This document shows, piece by piece, positions 1 to 6,915 of a stretch of DNA of 20,144 nt (position 1 is its first letter; every line of letters starts with the position of its first letter). Both the position numbers and the translations under genes were made by a program. The notes beneath the pieces were generated by a model. The model had not been told where the DNA came from. It saw only the letters and a list, made by a program, of their open reading frames with translations, and did no database searches. Location: assembly GCA_023485645.1 (NCBI GenBank), contig JAMCZM010000040.1:1-20144 (forward strand), in the 5' to 3' direction. The stretch is from Candidatus Martarchaeota archaeon. Lineage in GTDB: Archaea > Micrarchaeota > Micrarchaeia > Micrarchaeales > Micrarchaeaceae.

Positions 1-24
1 ATGGCGCATCAATATTCTATAAAG
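1..24. repeat. 24-bp inverted copy of bases 1134-1157 at window edge
   Basis: Bases 1-24 are the exact reverse complement of bases 1134-1157, which lie inside the glycosyltransferase gene at 148-1179 and encode its N-terminal NGASIFYK stretch. The match stops at base 25 (T here, G expected). It may continue to the left of the window. It replaces the continuation of the GT4-like gene that reads leftward from 130. Either a real inversion breakpoint or a fold-back chimera made during amplification or assembly would produce this; the sequence alone does not decide. Confidence 0.85.
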
Positions 25-130
25 TTACATTATGATTTTTTGATTGATGTAGTGCCAAATTCAGTGCAATATTTTCTACTCCACCACCGTTATTTATTGG
101 ATTAAAAAAAACCACTTGTAGTATATTCAT
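17..130 (-). pseudogene. N-terminus of a GT4-type glycosyltransferase, broken at the window edge
   Basis: Reading leftward from the ATG at 130 gives 37 codons, beginning MNILQVVFFNPINNGGGVEN and continuing IALNLALHQSKNHNVTL, then a TAG at 17-19. The pattern of a first beta strand, a glycine-rich loop (NGGGVEN) and an amphipathic helix is the start of a GT-B, family 4 glycosyltransferase, an enzyme that adds a sugar from a nucleotide donor. A Shine-Dalgarno GGTGA lies at about 137-141, eight bases ahead of the ATG, and the upstream glycosyltransferase ends at 148, so it belongs to the same minus-strand operon. The stop falls inside the 24 bases copied from the neighbouring gene, so the real gene probably continued past base 25 and the break is a rearrangement or artefact, not a natural end. 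The family call rests on few residues. Confidence 0.6.
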
Positions 131-147
131 TTGTATTCACCAAATAA

Positions 148-1179
148 CTAAAAGGTATGTTTAAAAAGTAAAAATTTCTTAGATTTTATTTTTTTATAAT
201 TTCTTTTATATAAATAAAGTCCTTCAACCTCTGCTTTAATACCAAAAATTAATCTTTTAAAAAGAGGCAGATCAAAATTATTAAATTTTATAAGTGCATA
301 CCTCATATGAATATATTTAATATTTTTATTATTTGTATATTTGTCAGTTATAGATATATATATACCTAATACATGTTCTAAATAAAGTTTAATTGCATGA
401 AAAACACCATATCGTTTATGCCATTTTAAAATAAAATATATTGCGCCCCTTTCACAGTATAAAGAAGTTTTTAATCTTAATTTTTCATTTTTCAAATTAT
501 TCGAAGTAAAACTGTCTAAATGTATTAATCTTACTTCTCCATTATACATGATTTTATATCCTTTATCTCTAGATCTTAAAATAAAATCAGTATCATCACT
601 ACCCATAAAAAAAACTTCATCCAAAAACCCTATTTTTCTAAAAACTTCTTTTTTTATTAAGAATGCAGCACCTGTTACCAGACCTATTTCTTCAATTATG
701 TCATATTTACCTGTATATATTTCACCACGACCTCTTATATTATGTACACTGTTACCTCGATCTTCAATTTCACCAGCATTATTTATTACACCGTTAGGAT
801 ATAATAATTGACACCCAACTATACCTATTTTTATATTAGAGTATGCCACATCAATCATTTTTTTTAACCAATTTTTATCTTTAATTATTATGTCATTATT
901 CATACACATAAAAAAATCAGGATTATACTTTTTAATTGAATACATTATAGCATTATTCATATTTTGCGCATACCCGCCATTTGGCTTGTTTATAACAAAA
1001 TCCACATTAGAATAATTTTGCTTTATAAATTCAAAACTCTTATCAGTGGAACTATCATCAGCTATTATAATTTTATAATTTTTAAAATTTGTATTTTTCA
1101 TTGAATTTAGACATAATTTTAGTATATTATATCCTTTATAGAATATTGATGCGCCATTATAATTTGATATTATTATCAC
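148..1179 (-). CDS. Family 2 glycosyltransferase (rhamnosyltransferase-like, COG1216 type)
   Basis: A GT-A fold glycosyltransferase of about 343 residues that would transfer a sugar from a nucleotide donor onto a growing glycan at the cytoplasmic face of the membrane. Seen: IIISNYNGA at the N-terminus, DDSSTD (nucleotide site), NKPNGGYAQNMNNA, the MNND motif standing for the metal-binding DXD, and a distal segment with GSDDTDFILRSRDKGYKI followed by HLDSFTS, as in the rhamnosyltransferase-like branch. As it stands the only in-frame start is a GTG at 1179, which cuts off part of the first beta strand. A Shine-Dalgarno GGGTGAT at 1201-1207 instead points to an ATG at 1190, which is one base out of frame; adding one A in the run at 1183-1185 would give MLKVVIIISNYNG. 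A single-base error or real frameshift is therefore likely. It follows the previous gene by 18 bases. Confidence 0.88.
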   Translation of the reverse strand: MIIISNYNGASIFYKGYNILKLCLNSMKNTNFKNYKIIIADDSSTDKSFEFIKQNYSNVDFVINKPNGGYAQNMNNAIMYSIKKYNPDFFMCMNNDIIIKDKNWLKKMIDVAYSNIKIGIVGCQLLYPNGVINNAGEIEDRGNSVHNIRGRGEIYTGKYDIIEEIGLVTGAAFLIKKEVFRKIGFLDEVFFMGSDDTDFILRSRDKGYKIMYNGEVRLIHLDSFTSNNLKNEKLRLKTSLYCERGAIYFILKWHKRYGVFHAIKLYLEHVLGIYISITDKYTNNKNIKYIHMRYALIKFNNFDLPLFKRLIFGIKAEVEGLYLYKRNYKKIKSKKFLLFKHTF

Positions 1180-1197
1180 AACTTTAACATTTTTTAT

Positions 1198-2052
1198 TTA
1201 ATCACCCAAATACATTAACCCTTTTAGGTACATTTTATAAAGTTCAATTTTATTATGTCCTTTAAAAGGTATATAAAAAACAAAATAGTAAAACACATGC
1301 TTTGGTAAAAAAGTTAAATAAAAAATAATCAGTTTGTATGACGCTGCGTACTCCTTCTCTATTAAAATATTAGATTTGACCATTTGATACATTCGTTGTG
1401 GGGTTATATGAGTTGATATATCTCCGTAATCATGTATTAATTTAGAAGTAGTTGTTATATAATTTTTATACCCACGTAATTTCATTTTCATTGCTATATC
1501 GGTATCATCATGAAAATTTGAATATTTTATATAATTTTCTAATCCGGAATTAAGATATAATGATTTTAGCGTTAAATATGCATTAGGTATTACATCGGTC
1601 TCTATTAATTGATTATTTTTTATTTTCTTTAAATAAGGTTTTGCATATGGACTAATCCAATTTATTTTTCCGCCGTAAAACCATAAAGAGTTATCTTTTT
1701 TGTACATTAATGGCCCAATTAACCCCATATTATCTCTGTAACTAATTATAAGATTTTTTATGCAATTTTTATCTAATATATTATCATCATCCAGAAAAAA
1801 AAGTATTTGACCTGCCGCTAGTCTAGCACCAACATTTCTACAATAAGCTGCGAACATTTTCTTTTTATTTTGAATTAATTTTAAATTATACTTTTTAATT
1901 AACGCGTTTATATTATTTTCTGGTGCGTCATTAATTACAATAACTTCAATATTTTTGTAGGTATTATTAAATACACTGTTTAAACAATGAAGAAGTTTAG
2001 CGTTCCTATTATTAGTAGGTATTATAACACTAACCATAGGTGTACCATTCAT
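1198..2052 (-). CDS. Family 2 glycosyltransferase
   Basis: A GT-A glycosyltransferase of 284 residues. Seen: VSVIIPTNNR at the N-terminus, VINDAPENN for the nucleotide pocket, an R-N-x-G element (CRNVGARLAAG), the metal-binding motif FLDDDN, a central GPLMYKKD strand, and FHDDTDIAMKMKLRGYKN, where the acidic pair is the likely catalytic base region. A hydrophobic stretch near the C-terminus (LIIFYLTFLPKHVFYYFVFY) could dock it to the membrane. The ATG at 2052 directly abuts the stop of the upstream gene, so the two are almost certainly translated together. A second ATG at residue 6 (2037) would also leave a whole domain. It resembles the next gene upstream in layout and may be an old duplicate. 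Donor and acceptor sugars cannot be told from sequence. Confidence 0.9.
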   Translation of the reverse strand: MNGTPMVSVIIPTNNRNAKLLHCLNSVFNNTYKNIEVIVINDAPENNINALIKKYNLKLIQNKKKMFAAYCRNVGARLAAGQILFFLDDDNILDKNCIKNLIISYRDNMGLIGPLMYKKDNSLWFYGGKINWISPYAKPYLKKIKNNQLIETDVIPNAYLTLKSLYLNSGLENYIKYSNFHDDTDIAMKMKLRGYKNYITTTSKLIHDYGDISTHITPQRMYQMVKSNILIEKEYAASYKLIIFYLTFLPKHVFYYFVFYIPFKGHNKIELYKMYLKGLMYLGD

Positions 2053-2982
2053 TTATAACCACTCAATTTGACTTTTCTTCATAATAGTATCTTTTAACCC
2101 TTTTATAACTCCACAAAATAGATTTTTAACAAGTTCTCCTCGCATTTTAGTTTTATTATAACTATAAATTACAAATATATAATATAGTACATAAACAAAT
2201 AAAGATACAGTAAAAGTAATTTTTCCAGCTAAATTATCATACCTATATTCATATAATATTTTACTGTGCATTACATGATACAACCTCATATTATTAAGTC
2301 TTATAAAATATCTTTCATGGGGGTTATATTTTATATCATGATAGGTTATAGCACTTGGATTTATTATTATATCATAGTTAAGTTTCCTTACTCTCGCCTG
2401 AAAATCTCCATCTTCCCCCATAAATGGAACTAAAAGATCCCACATTCCAGTTTTTTTAATTATTGACTTTCTAAACATAAAAGCATTAAGAAAATCATGT
2501 ACTCGTTTTCCTTCATTTATTTGATTTGCCCATTTTTCGTTTTGATATGGGTATATTGCTCTACGCATAAACTTACTTCTTTCAGCTCCTGCATGCATTA
2601 TTATATTTTTATTAGAGTAATAAAGTGCTAGAGGACCTATGACACCTGCATTCTTATAGATTTTAAAAGATTTAACAAGATTTGCAATGCAATTTTTATC
2701 TATTACATTATCATCATCTAGTATAAATATAAAAACTCCAGAAGATTCTTTAATTGCTCTATTTATAGTATAAGAAAGAAGCATTTCCTTATCATTTTTT
2801 AAATATTTTATTTTTTTGTTATTTGAATATTTTTTTATAATATTATTTGTACCGTCTTTCGAGTTATCATCGGATATAATTATCTCAAAGTTATCATAGG
2901 TATTTGACAAAATAGAATCTATACAGCGTACCAGCATATTTTTTCGATTAAATGTAGGTATTATTATAGATACTTTTTCCAT
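2053..2982 (-). CDS. Family 2 glycosyltransferase, first gene of the glycan operon
   Basis: A GT-A glycosyltransferase of 309 residues from the ATG at 2982. Seen: MEKVSIIIPTFNR, ISDDNSKDGT, the metal-binding LDDDN, GPLALYYSNKN, an HAGAERS segment, and FMGEDGDFQARVRKLNYD in the acceptor/catalytic half; one membrane-spanning stretch lies near the C-terminus (TFTVSLFVYVLYYIFVIY). An ATG at 3021 would add 13 residues, but a TATA element at 3027-3035 places transcription start near 3005, downstream of that codon, and an AGGT Shine-Dalgarno at 2991-2994 sits eight bases before 2982. The family also normally begins with this M-x-x-V-S-I-I-I-P pattern. It heads at least four co-directional glycosyltransferase genes, as in surface-glycan or N-glycan loci. 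Confidence 0.9.
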   Translation of the reverse strand: MEKVSIIIPTFNRKNMLVRCIDSILSNTYDNFEIIISDDNSKDGTNNIIKKYSNNKKIKYLKNDKEMLLSYTINRAIKESSGVFIFILDDDNVIDKNCIANLVKSFKIYKNAGVIGPLALYYSNKNIIMHAGAERSKFMRRAIYPYQNEKWANQINEGKRVHDFLNAFMFRKSIIKKTGMWDLLVPFMGEDGDFQARVRKLNYDIIINPSAITYHDIKYNPHERYFIRLNNMRLYHVMHSKILYEYRYDNLAGKITFTVSLFVYVLYYIFVIYSYNKTKMRGELVKNLFCGVIKGLKDTIMKKSQIEWL

Positions 2983-3026
2983 TTTTATAAACCTATTAAT
3001 TTTTAATAAATTTAACTTCATTCTTG

Positions 3027-3035
3027 TTTATATAA
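3027..3035 (-). promoter_or_regulatory. TATA element of the glycosyltransferase operon
   Basis: TTTATATAA, read on the minus strand as TTATATAAA. About 26 bases downstream puts the transcription start near 3005, which supports the start codon at 2982 over that at 3021. This is positional inference. Confidence 0.55.
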
Positions 3036-3086
3036 CAGTATGTGTTAATGATACATTAGTGTTGCAAGCTGTCTTTTGACCAAACA

Positions 3087-3100
3087 CTTTTAATATTTTT
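3087..3100 (+). promoter_or_regulatory. TATA element of the histidine phosphatase gene
   Basis: CTTTTAATATTTTT is centred some 24-26 bases ahead of the ATG at 3117 and no Shine-Dalgarno is visible, so the transcript is probably leaderless. Confidence 0.5.
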
Positions 3101-3116
3101 AATACTATGCCATATT

Positions 3117-3716
3117 ATGGGACTTCTTATACTTGTACGCCATGGGGAGAGCATGGCAAATGTCCAACATGTGCTCTCAGATTACAAGGACAAATATAGC
3201 CTTTCTGAGATCGGTGAGGATCAAGCTGAACGTACAGGAATTGAATTGAAGCGTTTTAAGATAAATAAATTTTATACAAGCCCCGTATTACGCACACTCC
3301 AAACTTCAAAGATTATATCAAGACACATTAAAATAGAACCCGTAATAGATGATAGGCTCTGGGAGAGACATTTTAAGGAAATGAATGGAATGAGATCCCT
3401 TGAAGGTTACTGGAGATTCAATACAAATAAAGAATTTGAGAGCTGGGAATCGGTTGAAAAAAGAACGCTATCTTTTATTAATGACCTTAATTTAAACGCA
3501 TGCACACTCGCGGTTACACATCATGATATAATATCAAATATTATTGGTCGTATATATGATATGGATGAACTCCAATCTTATGGAATTACCCCAAAATATG
3601 CCAGCATGAGCATATTAGAACTAAAAAAGAATAAAAAACTTGAATTATTAGGAAGCAGCCTGCCAAAAATCCCAGATACACTAATTAAAAAAATACCAAA
3701 AAAATATCTTTCTTAA
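3117..3716 (+). CDS. Histidine phosphatase (phosphoglycerate mutase-like) superfamily protein
   Basis: A 199-residue member of the branch-1 histidine phosphatase fold, which forms a phospho-histidine intermediate. Seen: LVRHGES with the nucleophile His9 and Arg8, Arg59 in YTSPVLRTLQT, the acid residue Glu83 in RLWERHFKEMNG, and the second catalytic histidine in VTHHD (residues 133-137). Residues 141-199 carry a basic, proline-containing tail, KIPDTLIKKIPKKYLS, with no known motif. The length is normal for the phosphatase group (about 200), so it could act on a small phosphorylated metabolite; true cofactor-dependent phosphoglycerate mutases are usually longer (about 230-250) and read RHGES/QW..N, which is not seen here. 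It is a single gene, divergent from the glycosyltransferase operon. Confidence 0.9.
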   Translation: MGLLILVRHGESMANVQHVLSDYKDKYSLSEIGEDQAERTGIELKRFKINKFYTSPVLRTLQTSKIISRHIKIEPVIDDRLWERHFKEMNGMRSLEGYWRFNTNKEFESWESVEKRTLSFINDLNLNACTLAVTHHDIISNIIGRIYDMDELQSYGITPKYASMSILELKKNKKLELLGSSLPKIPDTLIKKIPKKYLS

Positions 3717-3801
3717 ACATTCTTTATTATAAGAGAACAATAGATTATAGGCATTATTTATGCTGCGCATATTAATTGTTATAATTTAGAACATATTTCT
3801 A

Positions 3802-3817
3802 ATTTGGAATACCAAAT
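3802..3817. repeat. Palindrome ATTTGG-AATA-CCAAAT
   Basis: A perfect inverted repeat with 6-bp arms and a 4-base spacer between the histidine phosphatase and the YbjQ-domain gene. It could be an operator or a small hairpin; it lacks a following T-run, which argues against a terminator. Confidence 0.5.
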
Positions 3818-3830
3818 AAGAGAATTAGAT

Positions 3831-3847
3831 AGGCATATATAATGCCT
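3831..3847. promoter_or_regulatory. Palindrome AGGCAT-ATATA-ATGCCT over a TATA-like core
   Basis: A perfect 6-bp inverted repeat whose spacer is TATA-like, lying 85 bases ahead of the ATG at 3932. A related half, AGGCATTATTTATGC, lies nearby around 3749-3763. A regulator bound here would compete with TBP, so it is a reasonable operator candidate. The 3717-3931 gap otherwise holds only A+T-rich sequence. Confidence 0.4.
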
Positions 3848-3931
3848 TAGAAACATTTTGTATACACATTCTTTTTATTAGAAATTAGAAAGATATTTAG
3901 TTATTTATTGCAAGATTTACCTAGTGAGAAT

Positions 3932-4354
3932 ATGGCATTTACGAGCGATCTTTCAACGAGTGATTTTTGGCTTTTAAAAAATATGGGTTATGAACCAGTT
4001 GCGGTAGTATTAGGTAATACAGTTTACAGCATGGGTGCTGTCGGAGGAATTGCTGGAAGCCTTAAGGGTTTAACCAAAGGAGAGATACCTCAGTTCACAG
4101 AAATAATGTACAATGCAAGAGAAATGGCACTAGGGCGCATGAAAGAGGAAGCGGATAAACTTGGAGCTGATGGAGTTGTCGGAGTAAAATTAGATATAAG
4201 AAACTATTCCCCGAGCGGTACAGAATTAGAAATAATTGCTGTTGGCACTGCAGTTAAATATACTGGAAAGACCGATGGATCTAAAATTGATCCTACTATA
4301 GTTATGCAGCTTAAAGGCAGCGAGATAAATAAAGGCCAGTCAGTAAGAATGTAA
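3932..4354 (+). CDS. YbjQ/UPF0145 (DUF74) family protein
   Basis: A 140-residue protein of the YbjQ family (often labelled heavy-metal-binding; the function is not established, and solved members are small ring-forming oligomers). Seen: FTSDLSTSDFWLLKNMGYEPVA, then VYSMGAVGG, the family helix EIMYNAREMALGRMKEEADKLGADGVVGV and the closing strand ELEIIAVGTAVK. The start at 3932 has a GTGAG Shine-Dalgarno just ahead; an in-frame TTG at 3908 would add eight residues and has no such site. Compared with the two paralogues at 10195 and 10571, it has an extra 25-residue tail and a longer front segment resembling bacterial heavy-metal-binding-domain proteins. It is followed at 10 bases by a membrane-protein gene, so the two are likely co-transcribed. 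Confidence 0.85.
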   Translation: MAFTSDLSTSDFWLLKNMGYEPVAVVLGNTVYSMGAVGGIAGSLKGLTKGEIPQFTEIMYNAREMALGRMKEEADKLGADGVVGVKLDIRNYSPSGTELEIIAVGTAVKYTGKTDGSKIDPTIVMQLKGSEINKGQSVRM

Positions 4355-4364
4355 ATTTGATTAA

Positions 4365-5159
4365 ATGCCGATCACATCAAAAGAGCGAAAAAAGATTGCA
4401 GCACATAATGTAAATGAAAAAATAAATAATGACACAATGTATTTTACTCCAGGTTCATTTACAGTTAATAAATCATTAAATGACGGTATAAAAACATTTA
4501 ACACGTTCTATAAGTATGCACTTCTTAGCATACCTGACGGAATTGTATTAATAGGAGTATTCTATTTGATGAATCATTTTGCAACAACACCCACCAAACT
4601 TATCATAATTATGCCAGGCCTGCTATTTGTGTTCTTTGCTTACTTTGTTTTAGTATCCGCCCCAATTGCCAATTACTACAAATCTAAAATTACAAATATT
4701 AGATATTGTGGCGTTATAAAATCGATAGCATTAAGCATGTCAGTATTGCAACCACTTGGATATACTATGATTGTGGCATTTATACCGATCGTTAATGTTT
4801 TTGGGATATTAAATGGAATTAGTATATTATTATTAATTGGGATTATACTTTTTTATTTTATATCTATAAACCAATCTATGATCCCATATTTTCTTGCAGA
4901 TACACATCTAAATAGGAGCGATGCAATAAACAGAGGATGGCTTTTGATCAGCAACAGCAATTTAAAAGTTGCAGCTGTGAACATATTAACATTCTTACCA
5001 GTAATTGTTTTGCTTCTATTTTCACTAATATTTTTTAACTTGTACTTCTTGGCTGGTGCATTTATAGCTTTTATTATATTTGAGGGTATATGGTATGGAG
5101 CGTGTGCATCCATACATAACGCAGTCTCTATGGGAAAAAAAGAGTATAAAATCTATTAA
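4365..5159 (+). CDS. Polytopic membrane protein, unknown function
   Basis: I do not recognise the family with certainty. The 264-residue product has a polar N-terminal tail of about 45 residues and roughly six hydrophobic helices: near 50-70, 78-100, 120-143, 147-168, 201-224 and 226-246. Between helices 4 and 5 lies a hydrophilic stretch ADTHLNRSDAINRGWLLISNSN. A conserved-looking pattern of this kind (membrane pair, then a D-A-x-x-x-G-W motif before the next helix) occurs in DUF975/YciC-like and glycerophosphodiester phosphodiesterase membrane-domain proteins, but this is only a resemblance. It begins 10 bases after the YbjQ-domain gene, which suggests that the two act together, perhaps with the soluble YbjQ ring at the membrane. 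Three positively charged ends (KERKK, KSK, KKEYK) place both termini in the cytoplasm. Confidence 0.8.
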   Translation: MPITSKERKKIAAHNVNEKINNDTMYFTPGSFTVNKSLNDGIKTFNTFYKYALLSIPDGIVLIGVFYLMNHFATTPTKLIIIMPGLLFVFFAYFVLVSAPIANYYKSKITNIRYCGVIKSIALSMSVLQPLGYTMIVAFIPIVNVFGILNGISILLLIGIILFYFISINQSMIPYFLADTHLNRSDAINRGWLLISNSNLKVAAVNILTFLPVIVLLLFSLIFFNLYFLAGAFIAFIIFEGIWYGACASIHNAVSMGKKEYKIY

Positions 5160-5251
5160 ATTAAATCACATAACGCAAACGGAGTCATATACTGGTGAAC
5201 ATACGTCTTTGTTACAACGTATTAATTTTGCCAAAACACAATTTAGGGTAA

Positions 5252-5267
5252 ACTATATATATTATAG
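5252..5267 (+). promoter_or_regulatory. TATA element before the gene at 5293
   Basis: ACTATATATATTATAG lies about 30-40 bases before the ATG at 5293 and just after the membrane-protein gene, indicating an independent transcript. The 5160-5292 gap otherwise shows no reading frame with recognisable content. Confidence 0.5.
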
Positions 5268-5292
5268 ACTTCACCTAAGTAGGTGTGATATT

Positions 5293-5733
5293 ATGGTAGC
5301 TAAAAAAATTATTAATAGAAGCATTGAATCAAAGGTAGGCTTTGAGGCTTTGTTTATAAATGGAAATACGTTCTCAGAGATGATAAGAAGAGATGTCGAT
5401 ATTAATTATATACCACAAACAGATACACAGGACAGATATAGCAGCGCTCTTCAGAAAGTTTATATGAATAATATATTAAGATTACTCGATGGACTTGATG
5501 AAAAAACAAACGTTTTTGAAATGCATAATGTGAGAATGATAAGACATAGTAATGGCAATGGCTGGGTGCAGGATAGTGTTGTTTTAAATGATAATACATT
5601 TGTGCCAAAAGGTGCAGTAATTTTTGGAAATAATGATATAACAAACGCAAGAATAATGAATAATACAGTAATTGGAAATCCTTATGACCAGATTACAAAT
5701 GATAAAAGGCGTATATCTGGAGTCATAATGTAG
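5293..5733 (+). CDS. Hypothetical protein with hexapeptide-like periodicity
   Basis: No family recognised. The ATG at 5293 is preceded by AGGTGTGAT (5281-5289), a good Shine-Dalgarno, and by a TATA element; an open frame back to 5080 overlaps the membrane-protein gene and is unlikely to be used. The product is 146 residues, soluble and polar. Residues 1-80 look helical; residues 94-130 show aliphatic residues exactly six apart (L98, V104, I110, I116, M122) in a run of Asn and Gly: VVLNDN, TFVPKG, AVIFGN, NDITNA, RIMNNT. That is the spacing of left-handed beta-helix (hexapeptide) proteins, here enough for one to two coils, so it could be a small scaffold or the remnant of one; short beta-rich sequence could also explain it. 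Its stop overlaps the convergent gene at 5723 by 11 bases. Confidence 0.7.
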   Translation: MVAKKIINRSIESKVGFEALFINGNTFSEMIRRDVDINYIPQTDTQDRYSSALQKVYMNNILRLLDGLDEKTNVFEMHNVRMIRHSNGNGWVQDSVVLNDNTFVPKGAVIFGNNDITNARIMNNTVIGNPYDQITNDKRRISGVIM

Positions 5734-6865
5734 AGTCTATAGTATTTGAAATAAAATCTCTTATCTCTTTTTTATTCTTTATAAGCGCACTGCTAGCGCT
5801 CATTTTCTGATAATCCCACTGTGGTTGAAATAACCGTTTTATTTCATCGATTTTTAACATTGGACCATTCCCATTACATAACTCAAGTATATCTGAAACT
5901 AAAAGCTCTGAAGCAGTCAGACCAGAAGGGCTACCTTTTGCTATAATATTATTATTTTTATCATATAAATTCCAAGTCCCACGTTCTGTTGATGAAAATT
6001 CCATCTCTGAATTTTTATAATTAAGTTCTAGCATATTTCCAGATTCAAAATATAGGTGCACAGTCTTTTTCTGCAAACCATCCTTAACACCTTTGCCTAT
6101 TTTTGATATCCATTTTGTATCCTTAACAAAATGCCTTCCATTCACAGTAATTTTAGATTCTATTCCAGTAGGATAAATAGTAGTATAACCTTCATTTAGA
6201 ACATACTGCTTTATACTATCCAATTTAACGCTATCCGCGCGTGCTCCTTTTAATATTACCTCAAATGGGTGTATCCAGTCCATAAACAAGCCGCCGCTCT
6301 CTGGGGCAAATAACCATTTTGATCGCCTGGAATCCTCATCATTCTCCTCTTCAAAGAATACTGATTCTACCCTATTTATTTTACCGTTATGCGATGATAA
6401 TTTTTCTAGCAGATGATTTAGTTCCATTGTTAATAATTTATGTAGATAATGCAAATGAAGATATAGATTGTTTTCCTGCTTGTTATCAATTAGATATTTT
6501 ATTGTACTGTTAAAATCCGCCTCATTTGTAGCTATTGTCTTTTCAACTACTACATATTTTTGCCGCTTTAACGCATCTATTGACTGCATCGCATGAAATT
6601 GGTTTGGATCTGATATATGAACTATATCTATTTCATTATAAAACTGCTCGGGTATATGACCATACTTATCAGCCTGGTAGTAATTAACAGTAGGTATTCC
6701 AAAACGTGCAAGTAATGCTATTTTACTCTCAAGCGGGCTTGTCCCTACAGCCTTTGTTATCATTATCCTATTGGCCTTTTTCATTCCGGCATGCAATCTA
6801 TCAAACCAGTGGCCCAAACCAACCGCACCCAAATTATACATTTTATCTGACATATCCATAACCAT
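5723..6865 (-). CDS. Gfo/Idh/MocA-family oxidoreductase, possible glucose-6-phosphate dehydrogenase-like enzyme
   Basis: An NAD(P)-dependent sugar dehydrogenase of about 380 residues. Numbering from the third ATG (6853): Rossmann motif AVGLGHWFDRLH (10-21), DPNQFHA (82-88), the catalytic-lysine motif VVVEKTIATN (Lys105) in place of EKP, and SGGLFMDWIHPFEVI with His195 where the family keeps its catalytic histidine. The segment LHLHYLHK (132-139) lines up with the RIDHYLGK signature of glucose-6-phosphate dehydrogenases, keeping His, Tyr and Lys of the sugar-phosphate site but not the Asp. A C-terminal segment LLVSDILELCNGNGPMLKIDEIKRLF also recalls that family. It lies 50 bases downstream of a 6-phosphogluconate dehydrogenase, the next step in the oxidative pentose phosphate route. 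ATGs at 6865, 6859 and 6853 are all possible; none has a clear Shine-Dalgarno and a TATA-like element lies at 6897-6910. A general sugar or inositol dehydrogenase remains possible. Confidence 0.82.
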   Translation of the reverse strand: MVMDMSDKMYNLGAVGLGHWFDRLHAGMKKANRIMITKAVGTSPLESKIALLARFGIPTVNYYQADKYGHIPEQFYNEIDIVHISDPNQFHAMQSIDALKRQKYVVVEKTIATNEADFNSTIKYLIDNKQENNLYLHLHYLHKLLTMELNHLLEKLSSHNGKINRVESVFFEEENDEDSRRSKWLFAPESGGLFMDWIHPFEVILKGARADSVKLDSIKQYVLNEGYTTIYPTGIESKITVNGRHFVKDTKWISKIGKGVKDGLQKKTVHLYFESGNMLELNYKNSEMEFSSTERGTWNLYDKNNNIIAKGSPSGLTASELLVSDILELCNGNGPMLKIDEIKRLFQPQWDYQKMSASSALIKNKKEIRDFISNTIDSTL

Positions 6866-6915
6866 ATTCAAGATTTATTAGAACCATTATGTATTCTATT
6901 AATATTTAATAGATA

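Noticed and set aside
5080..5292. N-terminal extension of the orphan at 5293
   Set aside because: It overlaps the membrane-protein gene, lacks a ribosome site, and both a TATA element and a Shine-Dalgarno lie just before 5293.
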